DNA of 64,000 nt. It comes from Salinispora vitiensis (GTDB lineage: Bacteria; Actinomycetota; Actinomycetes; Mycobacteriales; Micromonosporaceae). Positions 1 through 7,659 of the stretch are shown in pieces. Within the stretch, counting starts at the first letter, position 1; every line of letters starts with the position of its first letter. The position numbers and the translations under genes were made by a program. Under the pieces are notes generated by a model. The model ran no database searches. It was not told the DNA's origin and worked only from the letters and a program-made list of their open reading frames with translations. The stretch lies in NCBI RefSeq assembly GCF_000378825.1, contig NZ_KB900388.1, forward strand, positions 2,611,818 to 2,675,817, written 5' to 3'.

Positions 1-25
1 ACTGCGGGCCTGGGCCGGCACTCGA

Positions 26-637
26 CTACGGACTCCGGTGCGCTCCGATGGTCGCGTGGAGGGCCGTGCCCACCCCAAGCAGAACGACGGCAGCCACCAT
101 GGGTGGCGCGGCGTCGAGCGGCGCGAGATCCCACAGCAGCAGGTTCACCCCGTCGTCCCCGTTCTGGGTGAACTGCCCGGCCACCAGCGCACGAACGATC
201 ACGAGCCCGCAGGCCAGCGCGGTGCCGGCCCACACCTGGACGATCAACCCTATTCCGAGGGCGATCATGAATGACCGGATGGCGGGCAGCGGCCCGGGGA
301 GGCCCTCGACCATGGAGAACGGCCGCAGAAGCAGCACCACCGCGCCGAGAACGCCGTACGCCGCCACAGTGAAGGCTCGGACGCCGACCAGACCGGGATG
401 GCGTCGTTCGAGGAACCCCACCCCACTTCCGAGGCCCAGCAGCGCACCGACAGCCAGGACGGCTGGAAGAAACGTGAAATCGTCGCTCAGCGGAAAGGGC
501 CAATCAGCCGATTCGAGCCGCTGCCACAGGTAACAGGCAGCCACCACGGCGCCAGCGGCCAGGTAGCCGACGAGTCCGTGCACGCGAAGCCACAGGAGCG
601 GCAGCGGTACGCCATCGCGGATACGTGAAGTCGTCAT
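26..637 (-). CDS. five-helix membrane protein, probable partner of ABC exporter
   Basis: Predicted integral membrane protein of 203 residues with about five hydrophobic helices (roughly residues 10-35, 50-75, 83-105, 115-145 and 175-198) and a basic start, MTTSRIR. The ATG at 637 is chosen over longer in-frame starts because it lies 8 bases after the stop of the preceding gene and the longer N-terminus is Arg/Pro-rich frame noise. It is the last gene of a minus-strand operon after an ABC ATPase and another membrane protein, so it probably forms part of the membrane unit of that transporter. No family recognised; transport role inferred from context only. Confidence 0.65.
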   Translation of the reverse strand: MTTSRIRDGVPLPLLWLRVHGLVGYLAAGAVVAACYLWQRLESADWPFPLSDDFTFLPAVLAVGALLGLGSGVGFLERRHPGLVGVRAFTVAAYGVLGAVVLLLRPFSMVEGLPGPLPAIRSFMIALGIGLIVQVWAGTALACGLVIVRALVAGQFTQNGDDGVNLLLWDLAPLDAAPPMVAAVVLLGVGTALHATIGAHRSP

Positions 638-644
638 GGCGCGG

Positions 645-1865
645 TCAGCACGCCGAGGCGGCGGCGTAGCGGCCACGCCAGGCAGCGAGGTCGTCAACCG
701 GGCCCGCGAGCGCGGCCGTAAACAATTCTTGGTACAGGTCATGCAGCTCCGGATAGGCGGTGAACAATTCCTCCCGTGGTGTGCCGCAGCGTTCCATGTT
801 CACGTGGCGCCACTGGCCGGCGAGTTGTTGGACCAACTCCTCGTCTTTCATGAACCCGGTATCAATGTGAATTACTCCGTTGCCGCCTCGGAAAATGTCC
901 GGGTTGCCGGCCGGCGCGCTCATGCCGAACTCCTCGTACTGCTGCACATCCCCGGGTACGACTCCGCTGACCTGCTTAGCTGTCTCGACCATGCGGACGA
1001 CATCGTCCAGATGCCGCCGGTGGTCATCCCAGAGGCAGACCCGTGGCTGCTGCCCACCGCACACCTGATGTTGCGCTGCCGAAAACCGGGTCATCGGCTC
1101 CCCTCCGACGTCGGACAGCGCCAGCCCGATCGGGATCCCGGCGGCCCCCACCACGGCGACGCCGACAGCCGCCATGCCGACCCGACGCCAGTGCATCGGA
1201 CTCGTCACGCCCCACCCGAAACCGGCGGCGACCAGCGTGAACATGGCGATCAGCGCAGCAACCCAGACCAGCTTCAGGACCAACACGTCCACCCTCGGTT
1301 CACCCCACAGCGGACCAGCTCCGTAGTAGAGAAAGAGGTGGCGAACATTGTCCGGCGCATCGAAACCCGTCACCATCAGGACCAGGCCGCCGATTAGCAC
1401 AAGCAACGGAGTGATCGGCTTCGGCCAGAGCAAGCCGACGACCGTGCCGACCACCAATGCCAAGACGATGCCCGCCACACCGAGCACAACATTGCCCACG
1501 CCGAGCCGGCTTCCGGGTTCCACTGCCGCTGATACCGCTACCGCGCCCACCACCAGAAACAGGTAGCCAGCCAACACCCACAGCCCAATAGCGGCTGCCC
1601 GGAACAGGACCAAGTGCCACGCGGGTCTACTCGAGAGCGGATCAAGGGCCGCGGTACGGCGGCGGTTACGGGAAGGAAACGCAGCCGCGGCGATACCCGC
1701 GCAAACAGCGGCCAGGACAGGCGTGATCTGCTGAATGGCCCCCGTGGTCAGCAACGGGGACCCGAACCAGAAACGACGAGACGGCAGCAGTAGCAGCGCG
1801 CCGAGAACAAACACTCCCGCCATCAGCGCCGGACCGACCCAACGGGGGTAACCCAACCTACTCAC
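645..1865 (-). CDS. multi-helix membrane protein with soluble C-terminal domain, ABC-associated
   Basis: The 406-residue protein has about seven hydrophobic segments in its first 240 residues, then a soluble, probably extracytoplasmic, tail of about 160 residues. The tail holds scattered Cys residues and a Trp/Asp-rich stretch (CLWDDHRRH). The ATG at 1863-1865 overlaps the TGA of the ATPase gene (ATGA), so translation is coupled. The layout resembles the large permease subunit of an uncharacterised actinobacterial ABC exporter. The tail looks like a folded domain that could bind substrate or cell wall, but I do not recognise it. Confidence 0.7.
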   Translation of the reverse strand: MSRLGYPRWVGPALMAGVFVLGALLLLPSRRFWFGSPLLTTGAIQQITPVLAAVCAGIAAAAFPSRNRRRTAALDPLSSRPAWHLVLFRAAAIGLWVLAGYLFLVVGAVAVSAAVEPGSRLGVGNVVLGVAGIVLALVVGTVVGLLWPKPITPLLVLIGGLVLMVTGFDAPDNVRHLFLYYGAGPLWGEPRVDVLVLKLVWVAALIAMFTLVAAGFGWGVTSPMHWRRVGMAAVGVAVVGAAGIPIGLALSDVGGEPMTRFSAAQHQVCGGQQPRVCLWDDHRRHLDDVVRMVETAKQVSGVVPGDVQQYEEFGMSAPAGNPDIFRGGNGVIHIDTGFMKDEELVQQLAGQWRHVNMERCGTPREELFTAYPELHDLYQELFTAALAGPVDDLAAWRGRYAAASAC

Positions 1866-2620
1866 GCCGACACCCCAGCCTTCGTGGCAAGCTGCAGATA
1901 GCCCGACTCGATCGCACTCATGCCTTCGGTCGCAGCACTCGCATCGCCAGCATTGGCCAGCTCCGCCGGCGACCCGTCGAAGACCACCCGACCCTGCAGG
2001 AAAACCAGCACCGAGTCACAGGTGTGCAGCACATCGTCCACGATGTGCGTGCTGATCAGAACAAGCCGCGACCGCGCCGACTCCCGGAGTTGACTACGCA
2101 GACTGACTCGCTGCGCCGGGTCAAGCCCGACGGTCGGCTCGTCCAGGATGACCACTTCCGGGTCGTGCACAATCGCCTGGGCCACACCAACACGCTGCAG
2201 CGTTCCACCGGAAAGGGTACGCAGCTTGGCCTTCGCATATTCCTGCAGGTCGAGTCGCTCGATGGCCGTCGCGACAGCGGCCGGGGTCCGGTTCCGCGGA
2301 AATTCGCGAAGCCAGGCGGCGTAGCGAAGGAAGTCCGTGACTGTGAGCCCGCCAGGGTAGGGGAAATTCTGCGGCTGGAATCCCACCCTGCGTCGCATAC
2401 GGCGCACCGACTTTACGTCAGCCACCCGCTCCCCACCCAAACTGATCGACCCGGAGGTGGGTGGTTTCAACAGCGCCAGGGTGTTGAGCAGCGTCGTCTT
2501 ACCCGCACCGTTCGGACCGAGAAGCCCCACTATCCCCGGGGAGAAATCATGGGTGAAGTCGTGCACCACCTGCTTCCGACCGTAGCCCTGACACAGGTTA
2601 TTCGCCATCAAGCTCGTCAC
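1862..2620 (-). CDS. ABC transporter ATP-binding protein
   Basis: ABC-2 type ATPase of 252 residues. Walker A is GPNGAGKT, the Q-loop lies in VGFQPQNF, the signature is LSGGTLQR (the usual second G-Q is T-L), Walker B is VVILDEPTVGLD and the switch is THIVDD. The GTG at 2620 is preferred because GGAG lies 8 bases upstream; the longer frame start has no such site. It is first in the operon and overlaps the next membrane gene by 4 bases. It presumably powers export of an unknown substrate through the two downstream membrane proteins. Confidence 0.85.
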   Translation of the reverse strand: MTSLMANNLCQGYGRKQVVHDFTHDFSPGIVGLLGPNGAGKTTLLNTLALLKPPTSGSISLGGERVADVKSVRRMRRRVGFQPQNFPYPGGLTVTDFLRYAAWLREFPRNRTPAAVATAIERLDLQEYAKAKLRTLSGGTLQRVGVAQAIVHDPEVVILDEPTVGLDPAQRVSLRSQLRESARSRLVLISTHIVDDVLHTCDSVLVFLQGRVVFDGSPAELANAGDASAATEGMSAIESGYLQLATKAGVSA

Positions 2621-3118
2621 GTAATCGTCTCCGCTAGGGATCTGGAGCCGTGCCCGAGCAGGACCGCCGGGCGTGGCTCCGCGCCGTACCACTAGATTTC
2701 AAGATGAGTCGCCGGTCGGCAGCCGATGCGGGAGCGCTGAGCGCCAGCACAGCTCCACCCGTCACCGCAAGGGTTACCAGAGCCGACGTAGCGGGCTTCC
2801 GCACCGCACCCTACGGGCTCAGAACAGGACACCTTTGACAAATAGATCACCGAGGGTGAACGGTAGCAACCTGCCCGGCCAGCTTCAACACCTGAGCAAG
2901 CAGGGAAACACGCTCTGCAACAGCCTTTATCCCGGCTTCAGCTACCCAAGTGGCCGGGTCCACCCCAGATCAGCCAAAGCGCCCGCCTGAGCAGGATGTC
3001 GCCATCGTTTGGTGAGCGCACCCAAGCCCGAGCATCAGCCCACCTTCCGTAACGGAGGGTGTTGTGCACTAGAGCACCTCGCGCGAACAGGCCGCAGCCG
3101 CTGGCCTCACGTTCCGGG
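2621..3118. other. intergenic region, 498 bp
   Basis: No convincing gene; the short open frames lack a ribosome site and resemble no known protein. It must hold the promoter of the minus-strand ABC operon. The only structure seen is a near-palindrome around 3043-3059 (CCTTCCGTAACGGAGGG), of which 15 bases recur in inverted orientation at 40129-40143. Confidence 0.4.
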
Positions 3119-3937
3119 TCAGGAGGCCGCCGCGGGCCTACCGGTGGGGTCGCCGCCGCTGGCACCGCGGCCGGGGCGGCGGGTCAGGACCTGCGGGCCC
3201 GTGGCGGTGATGGCGACCGTGTGTTCGGAGTGGGCGGTACGGGAGCCGTCGGCGGAGCGGATCGTCCAGCCATCCTCGTCAAACCTGATCTTGTCGGTGG
3301 AGGCGCAGAACCAGGGCTCGATGGCGATGGTGAGGCCGGGCTGCAGCTTCAGGCCGCGACGGGCACGGGCGTTGTTGGCCACGTGCGGGGCCTCGTGCAT
3401 GGTGCGGCCGACGCCGTGCCCACCGAACTCGCCGTTGACCTGGTAGCCATAGGAGGCGGCGACCTGACCGATCGCTGCGGAGATGTCGCCGAGCCGGCCC
3501 CCGGGCTGGGCGGCGGCGATGCCGGCGTCGAGGGCGACCTCGGTGGCCTCGATCAGCTTCAGGTCAGCCGGGGCGGGGGCGCCCACGATGAGGGAAACCG
3601 CGGAGTCGGCGACCCAGCCCTGGATGCTGACCGCCATGTCGATGCTGAGCAGGTCACCGTCGCGGAGGAGATAGTCGTGCGGCAGGCCGTGCAGCACCGC
3701 GTCGTTGACCGACAGGCACAGGACGTTACGGAAGGGGCCGCGGCCGAAGGACGGAGCATAGTCCCAGTAGCAGGACTCGGCGCCGCGTTGCGCGATTCGA
3801 CGGCGGGCGTGGTGTTCGAGCTCCATCAGGTTCACGCCGACCGCGGCTACCTCGCTCAGTTCGGCGAGCAGCTCGCCGACGAACCGGCCGGTAACCGACA
3901 TCTGCCCGATCTCCTCGGCGGACTTCAGCTCGATCAC
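3119..3937 (-). CDS. map: type I methionine aminopeptidase
   Basis: Removes the N-terminal Met from nascent proteins (M24 family). The 272-residue protein shows the expected metal-ligand order: an Asp in SIDMAV, an Asp in WVADSA, the His in GHGVGRTMHE, a Glu in IAIEPW and a Glu in HSEHTVAI. The Asn-Asp-Ala-Val-Leu-His-Gly loop typical of type I enzymes is present (SVNDAVLHG). The GTG at 3937 is preceded by GGGAGG at a 5-base distance. It diverges from a small XRE regulator 81 bp away across a palindrome-rich spacer, so this is probably a regulated accessory copy rather than the ribosomal-operon map. Confidence 0.9.
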   Translation of the reverse strand: MIELKSAEEIGQMSVTGRFVGELLAELSEVAAVGVNLMELEHHARRRIAQRGAESCYWDYAPSFGRGPFRNVLCLSVNDAVLHGLPHDYLLRDGDLLSIDMAVSIQGWVADSAVSLIVGAPAPADLKLIEATEVALDAGIAAAQPGGRLGDISAAIGQVAASYGYQVNGEFGGHGVGRTMHEAPHVANNARARRGLKLQPGLTIAIEPWFCASTDKIRFDEDGWTIRSADGSRTAHSEHTVAITATGPQVLTRRPGRGASGGDPTGRPAAAS

Positions 3938-3954
3938 GACGCCTCCCGAGCAGC

Positions 3955-3981
3955 GGTATTTTAATACCGTATTTTTATACC
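3955..3981. promoter_or_regulatory. twin GGTAT-ATACC palindrome, probable XRE operator and promoter
   Basis: The 81-bp divergent spacer contains a perfect palindrome GGTATTTTAATACC (3955-3968). A near copy, CGTATTTTTATACC (3968-3981), follows directly, with centres 13 bp apart. It is the only AT-rich stretch in the neighbourhood, so it likely also supplies -10 elements for both genes. Twin half-sites between an HTH gene and its neighbour are typical of autoregulation; binding by the adjacent 88-residue XRE protein is inferred. Confidence 0.6.
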
Positions 3982-4018
3982 ACCTCAGGGGGAGAACGCC
4001 GGGAGCTATCCTGCCGGC

Positions 4019-4285
4019 ATGGTTCGCCAACCCCTGACCGCCGAACAGATCGCCGCGGGTCAGCGCCTCGGGGTCGCCCTCCGGGCCGCGCGGGCCGACC
4101 GCAGCCTCGTCGAGGTGGCCCTAGCGGCCGGCATCTCCCCCGAAACCCTGCGCAAGATCGAGTCGGGTCGCCTGCCCGCACCGGCGTTCGGCACCGTGGT
4201 CTGCCTCAGTCGCGCCCTCGACACCCCCCTAGCCGAGCTGGCTGACGCCTGGCTCACCAACCCGTCCATCCGACAGGCATCCTGA
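4019..4285 (+). CDS. small XRE-family transcriptional regulator
   Basis: The 88-residue protein is almost entirely one Cro/C1-type helix-turn-helix (residues 12-75). It shows the characteristic recognition-helix pattern AGISPETLRKIESGRLPAP. There is no sensor domain, so it is probably a plain repressor. A GGGAG lies about 13 bases before the ATG. It is divergent from the methionine aminopeptidase across the twin GGTAT-ATACC site, which it may bind. A 16-bp sequence (CCGACAGGCATCCTGA) spanning its stop codon is duplicated in tandem directly after it. Confidence 0.85.
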   Translation: MVRQPLTAEQIAAGQRLGVALRAARADRSLVEVALAAGISPETLRKIESGRLPAPAFGTVVCLSRALDTPLAELADAWLTNPSIRQAS

Positions 4286-4707
4286 CCGACAGGCATCCTG
4301 ACCAACAGCGGCGAGGCCGACCCCCTGCCAACCAGCCCGGCGGCCACCTCCAAGCGCCGGAGCCGTCGGTCAAGCGCCGACACCAATCCGTTGCGGCAGC
4401 CCCAGGAGCACACACGCCCCCACCACCGGCAACCCAGAGCACACCCCGCGGGGACTCCTGCATCGACACAACTCGAACCCGTGATCGGACCCTCGCCCGC
4501 CACGCGAACCTTCGAAGCTACCGCAACGGCCCAGGGATCGGCGCGCAAAGCCGGACAGACTCCACCTTCGGGTGACACGAGCCGTTTCGCAGAATTAAGG
4601 CTCAGAGTTTGCAAGACTGTGAACGATCATCAGATTTGGTCTGAAGTAGTCGCCCATTCGGTTGCGAATTCGTGATGCCCATCTGCGCATCATTCGAAGG
4701 AGGCTTC
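4286..4707. other. intergenic region upstream of DUF1254 gene, 422 bp
   Basis: No gene supported. It starts with the second copy of the 16-bp repeat from the XRE stop. Base composition falls from GC-rich to AT-richer after about 4590. A small inverted repeat TCAGA-TTTGG-TCTGA lies near 4630-4644, within the probable promoter zone of the downstream gene. Confidence 0.35.
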
Positions 4708-6132
4708 ATGGCCCGCTTGATCCGATCCCTCTGTGCCTCCCTCTGCGCTGTGGTGATCTTACTTACCGTCCCCTCGTACACCACTGCGAGGTCACCATCT
4801 TCCGGGGGGCCAGGAGGAGGGGCCAGCAGTCAGGCAACCGACGTTTATGACGTTACGCGCCGTTATGTGACCAAGTTCTACCCTCGATGGTTCACCCACC
4901 AGCAACAACTCATCCTGGTCCCCAACCTACTTTTCGGACCAGACCGGATGTCCCCAATATTTCGCTCCGTCGTAGCGCCCAATGACGACACGCTGTACAC
5001 CTCTGCGCTCATCGGCGTGCGAAACGAGCCAGCGGTCCTGGAAATTCCGGACACCATGGCAACTTACGGCGTACTCATCACAGACGTCTACGGGAACATC
5101 ATCAAGACGGATATCTCGACAACCTCTGGGGGGCGCTACGCCTTTACCGGACCCGGCTGGAGCGGAACCCTTCCACCAGAATTGACCGAAATCCCGCTTC
5201 CGGTGACGAACCCGCTAATGATCATCCGAGTCAACAGATTCTCACCCGACGGGGAGAACCAGATCGCGCTGGCCGAAGAGTTCCGGCGATCCCTCCGCAT
5301 GGGCCCCCTGCTGGCGTACGAGCGGGGCGTACTGGCAGAGACCCTGATTGTCCCGGTGTCTTTCTGGGCTCGCTCGTTCAAGCTCGATGCGGACCGGATG
5401 ATCAAAGATAACCCACTTCGCTTCCTGCGAGAACTCCAGCGGGGGGTGATGGATATCCGGACACCACCTCTCACCGGTGACAACAGGGCCCTTGCGGAAG
5501 AGTTCGATCGGCTGTTCGCTACCGGGATGTTCGAGGACGAATTCGCACGAGCGACCCAGGACGCGCAGGCCGACATCATCTCGAACTATCTTGACAACAC
5601 CGATCAGAACAACTGGATCAACTTCCGGAACATCGGCTTCTGGGGAACCAACTACCTCGACCGATCCTCGATTACCCAATTCTGCCAGTACTGCAATGAC
5701 ATCGAGAGTTCAGCATACTACGACGTCTTCAAAGACAGCAATGATCAACAACTGAACGGCGCCTCCGGTGGATATGTCCTCACGTTCGAAAGAGACCAGA
5801 TTCCCCAGGCCCGCGAGTTTTGGTCCGTTACCTCCTACATATCCGAAACAATTACCCTGCATCGCAACCCGGAGGACAAGTACGTCGTAGCAGGCTATAC
5901 GCCCGGGCTCGAGACCAACGAGGACGGCTCGATCAGCATCTACGCAACACCAACTCCGCCACCCGGAGTGAGTACCGCCAACTGGCTACCCGTACCCGAT
6001 GGGCCCTTCAGCATGATGCTCCGCGTCTACGGCCCGGAGGGGAGTGTGGCCGCGGGAACGTACGTCCCACCGGCGGTCCGTGAAATCAATCAATCTGGAC
6101 GGAACGGAGGCAGTCCCCGCGGGAAGGGTTGA
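4708..6132 (+). CDS. secreted DUF1254/DUF1214 protein
   Basis: The 474-residue protein has an N-terminal signal peptide (basic MARLIR, hydrophobic core to about residue 22). The mature region matches the two-part DUF1254 (N-terminal, residues about 60-200) and DUF1214 (C-terminal, with FERDQIPQAREFWSVTSY and WLPVPDGPFSMMLRVYGPE) architecture. The biochemical function of this family is not established. The ATG at 4708 is chosen because AAGGAGG sits just upstream. Third-position GC is visibly lower than in neighbours and AT-rich codons are frequent, suggesting acquisition by transfer. It stands alone and is followed by a hairpin ending in TTT. Confidence 0.85.
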   Translation: MARLIRSLCASLCAVVILLTVPSYTTARSPSSGGPGGGASSQATDVYDVTRRYVTKFYPRWFTHQQQLILVPNLLFGPDRMSPIFRSVVAPNDDTLYTSALIGVRNEPAVLEIPDTMATYGVLITDVYGNIIKTDISTTSGGRYAFTGPGWSGTLPPELTEIPLPVTNPLMIIRVNRFSPDGENQIALAEEFRRSLRMGPLLAYERGVLAETLIVPVSFWARSFKLDADRMIKDNPLRFLRELQRGVMDIRTPPLTGDNRALAEEFDRLFATGMFEDEFARATQDAQADIISNYLDNTDQNNWINFRNIGFWGTNYLDRSSITQFCQYCNDIESSAYYDVFKDSNDQQLNGASGGYVLTFERDQIPQAREFWSVTSYISETITLHRNPEDKYVVAGYTPGLETNEDGSISIYATPTPPPGVSTANWLPVPDGPFSMMLRVYGPEGSVAAGTYVPPAVREINQSGRNGGSPRGKG

Positions 6133-6203
6133 GCCTCCCTCGTAACTAGTACGCACCGCTCACCTCCACGAAGTTGCCGTGTTGGGGGCGGGAACCGGGA
6201 AAG

Positions 6204-6263
6204 CGCCCTCCGGGCCGGACTGACGGGACCCCTGTCGAGTTCACGGCAGTCCACCGGGGGGCG
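6204..6263 (+). terminator. branched hairpin terminator after DUF1254 gene
   Basis: CGCCCTCCGG at 6204-6213 pairs with CCGGGGGGCG at 6254-6263, followed by TTTC. Inside it, GGACTG pairs with CAGTCC. It lies between convergent genes. Confidence 0.5.
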
Positions 6264-6317
6264 TTTCTGGGGATCCGGCAATGAGAACTCCGTCCTCGAC
6301 CAGGCCAGCCGCCCCGA

Positions 6318-6986
6318 TCAGCCTCCGGACCGGCCCAACCCGCGCAGCGCTCGACGGGACACGAGGTCCGCCTGACGGGTCGGCTCAGGAATTCGATAGC
6401 GCGGACACAAGCTCAGAGTTATGTCGCACGCCTGATCAAGGCCAATTCGGTGGCCAACCGAAACGAAGACGGGCTTGACCCCATCCCGCGTACGTAGCGC
6501 ACGCCCAAGCGTCTCCCCACCCTCCTTCAACGGCGATCCGGCGCCACGGCGAAGGCCTGGGTACGCAAAATCGGCGGTGAAGGAGGTCTTGGCGACCCCG
6601 AACGTTGGCAGCCCAGTCAACACACCGACATGGCAGGCCAGGCCGAAGCGCCTCGGATGTGCGACGCCGTAGCCGTCACAGACCAACACCTCCGGCTCAT
6701 CCGCCAACCCCTGGAGCGCCTCCAACAGAATCGGCGCCTCCCGAAACGCCAGCAGGCCAGGGACGTACGGAAAAGTGACCTCCCCGACCACGGTCGCCAC
6801 ATCTGTCACCGCCAACGACTCCAGCTCGATCACCACAGCCGCCGCACATACCCGGTTTGTGGATTTCTCGTAGGACACGTCGAGCCCCACCACCGACTCC
6901 GGGAAGGAGGTCAGTCGGGTCGACAGGTCAACCTGACGCCGAAGCTGTCGCTGAACTTGCTCAGCATCCTCTTCACTCCAGGGCAC
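6318..6986 (-). CDS. nfi: endonuclease V
   Basis: Cleaves DNA one base 3' of deoxyinosine and other deaminated bases. Motifs of the 222-residue protein fit the family: Asp36 in GLDVSY, Tyr74 in FPYVPGLLAFRE with Glu83, and Asp104 and His110 in CDGYGVAHPRRFG; these are the metal-binding and wedge residues. The GTG at 6986 starts inside the last codons of the upstream small gene, a 14-base overlap with no clear ribosome site, so translation is probably coupled. It takes the position that a Cys-rich WPC gene occupies in the related set at 15 kb, which ties DNA repair to the regulator cassette. Confidence 0.88.
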   Translation of the reverse strand: MPWSEEDAEQVQRQLRRQVDLSTRLTSFPESVVGLDVSYEKSTNRVCAAAVVIELESLAVTDVATVVGEVTFPYVPGLLAFREAPILLEALQGLADEPEVLVCDGYGVAHPRRFGLACHVGVLTGLPTFGVAKTSFTADFAYPGLRRGAGSPLKEGGETLGRALRTRDGVKPVFVSVGHRIGLDQACDITLSLCPRYRIPEPTRQADLVSRRALRGLGRSGG

Positions 6987-7164
6987 AGCTGAGGCTATCC
7001 AGGAACCGGGCGACGCTCGCGCGCGCCTGCCGACGGGTCGCCCACTCCACCTGCCAACACGGGTACAGCACCAACCGCGACCACCACGCCAGACAGCCGA
7101 CACACATGCCGTCGTGCCCCCGAAGGTGCACCGTGAGGATCGTCCGCTCCAACTCGCCGCTCAC
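6973..7164 (-). CDS. small Cys/Trp-rich cassette protein (CWQVEW family), locus A
   Basis: The 63-residue protein of unknown function carries MCVGCLAWWSRL and YPCWQVEW, followed by a conserved basic helix RQARASVARFL. A clear paralogue lies at 15239-15418, sharing WWSRLV, YPCWQVEW and RQARASVARFL. Starting at the GTG at 7164 reproduces the paralogue's GTGA overlap with the preceding stop. The Cys/Trp pattern suggests a small metal-binding or protein-interaction module. Its gene lies between another cassette gene and endonuclease V. Confidence 0.72.
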   Translation of the reverse strand: MSGELERTILTVHLRGHDGMCVGCLAWWSRLVLYPCWQVEWATRRQARASVARFLDSLSCALE

Positions 7165-7355
7165 CACTCCCCCTCCACTGGCCAGTGGCCGCGATTAATC
7201 GGGATCTGATGTCGCGCACGGCACGGTAATTCTCCGCCACATCGGCAGATCCACCGCCACCGTCGCCAGCACCAGACCGAACGATGCCGACGCGCCAGGG
7301 TCAGCGCGACCGCCAAGACGTACGCGTCATAAGGGACCCGCCGCTCCACAGACAT
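7161..7355 (-). CDS. small zinc-ribbon-like cassette protein (CRCG family), locus A
   Basis: The 64-residue protein has an N-terminal helix (VPYDAYVLAVALTLARRHR), then a Trp/Arg patch and ICRCGGELPCRARHQIPINRG, a C-x-C-x5-C-x3-H arrangement that could bind zinc. A paralogue at 15415-15621 conserves all Cys and His positions and the IPINR-HWP ending. The ATG overlaps the preceding gene's stop (TGATG) and its own stop overlaps the next GTG, giving a tightly coupled operon. Function unknown. Confidence 0.72.
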   Translation of the reverse strand: MSVERRVPYDAYVLAVALTLARRHRSVWCWRRWRWICRCGGELPCRARHQIPINRGHWPVEGEW

Positions 7356-7537
7356 CAAAACCTCTGCCTGCTGCCTGTTGCCGACTGCTGATGCGCGCCT
7401 CGCGTCTGGTCCAACAGGCGCTGTCGCGCGGCTTCCTGTTCCATTTCCTGGATGCGCTGGCCGACACCGGAGCCAGCCGGTGCCGACACGAGGTATCGAC
7501 TGACGATTCGACGCAGAAAGCCAATTGCCACGGCCAT
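7355..7537 (-). CDS. small coiled-coil cassette protein, locus A
   Basis: The 60-residue protein is predicted to be mostly helical, with a basic N-terminus (MAVAIGFLRRIV) and a charged heptad-like stretch RIQEMEQEAARQRLLDQ. The same stretch appears in the N-terminal part of the protein encoded at 47449-48030 (EREAARQRLLEQ). The ATG at 7537 has GAGG about 9 bases upstream; the stop overlaps the next ATG as TGATG. It is first of the small genes after the XRE regulator, about 120 bp away. Function unknown; a dimerising partner of the regulator is one possibility. Confidence 0.65.
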   Translation of the reverse strand: MAVAIGFLRRIVSRYLVSAPAGSGVGQRIQEMEQEAARQRLLDQTRGAHQQSATGSRQRF

Positions 7538-7659
7538 AGGTCCGCCCCTCAATCCTGAAAGCGCGGAGGGACATCTGCCCATGTATCTCGTTCCGCGCCC
7601 GGTGTGGTCAGGTCCAGCGTCCCGCCGGGCACGTCATCGATCCAGCAGCTAAGTGTCCG

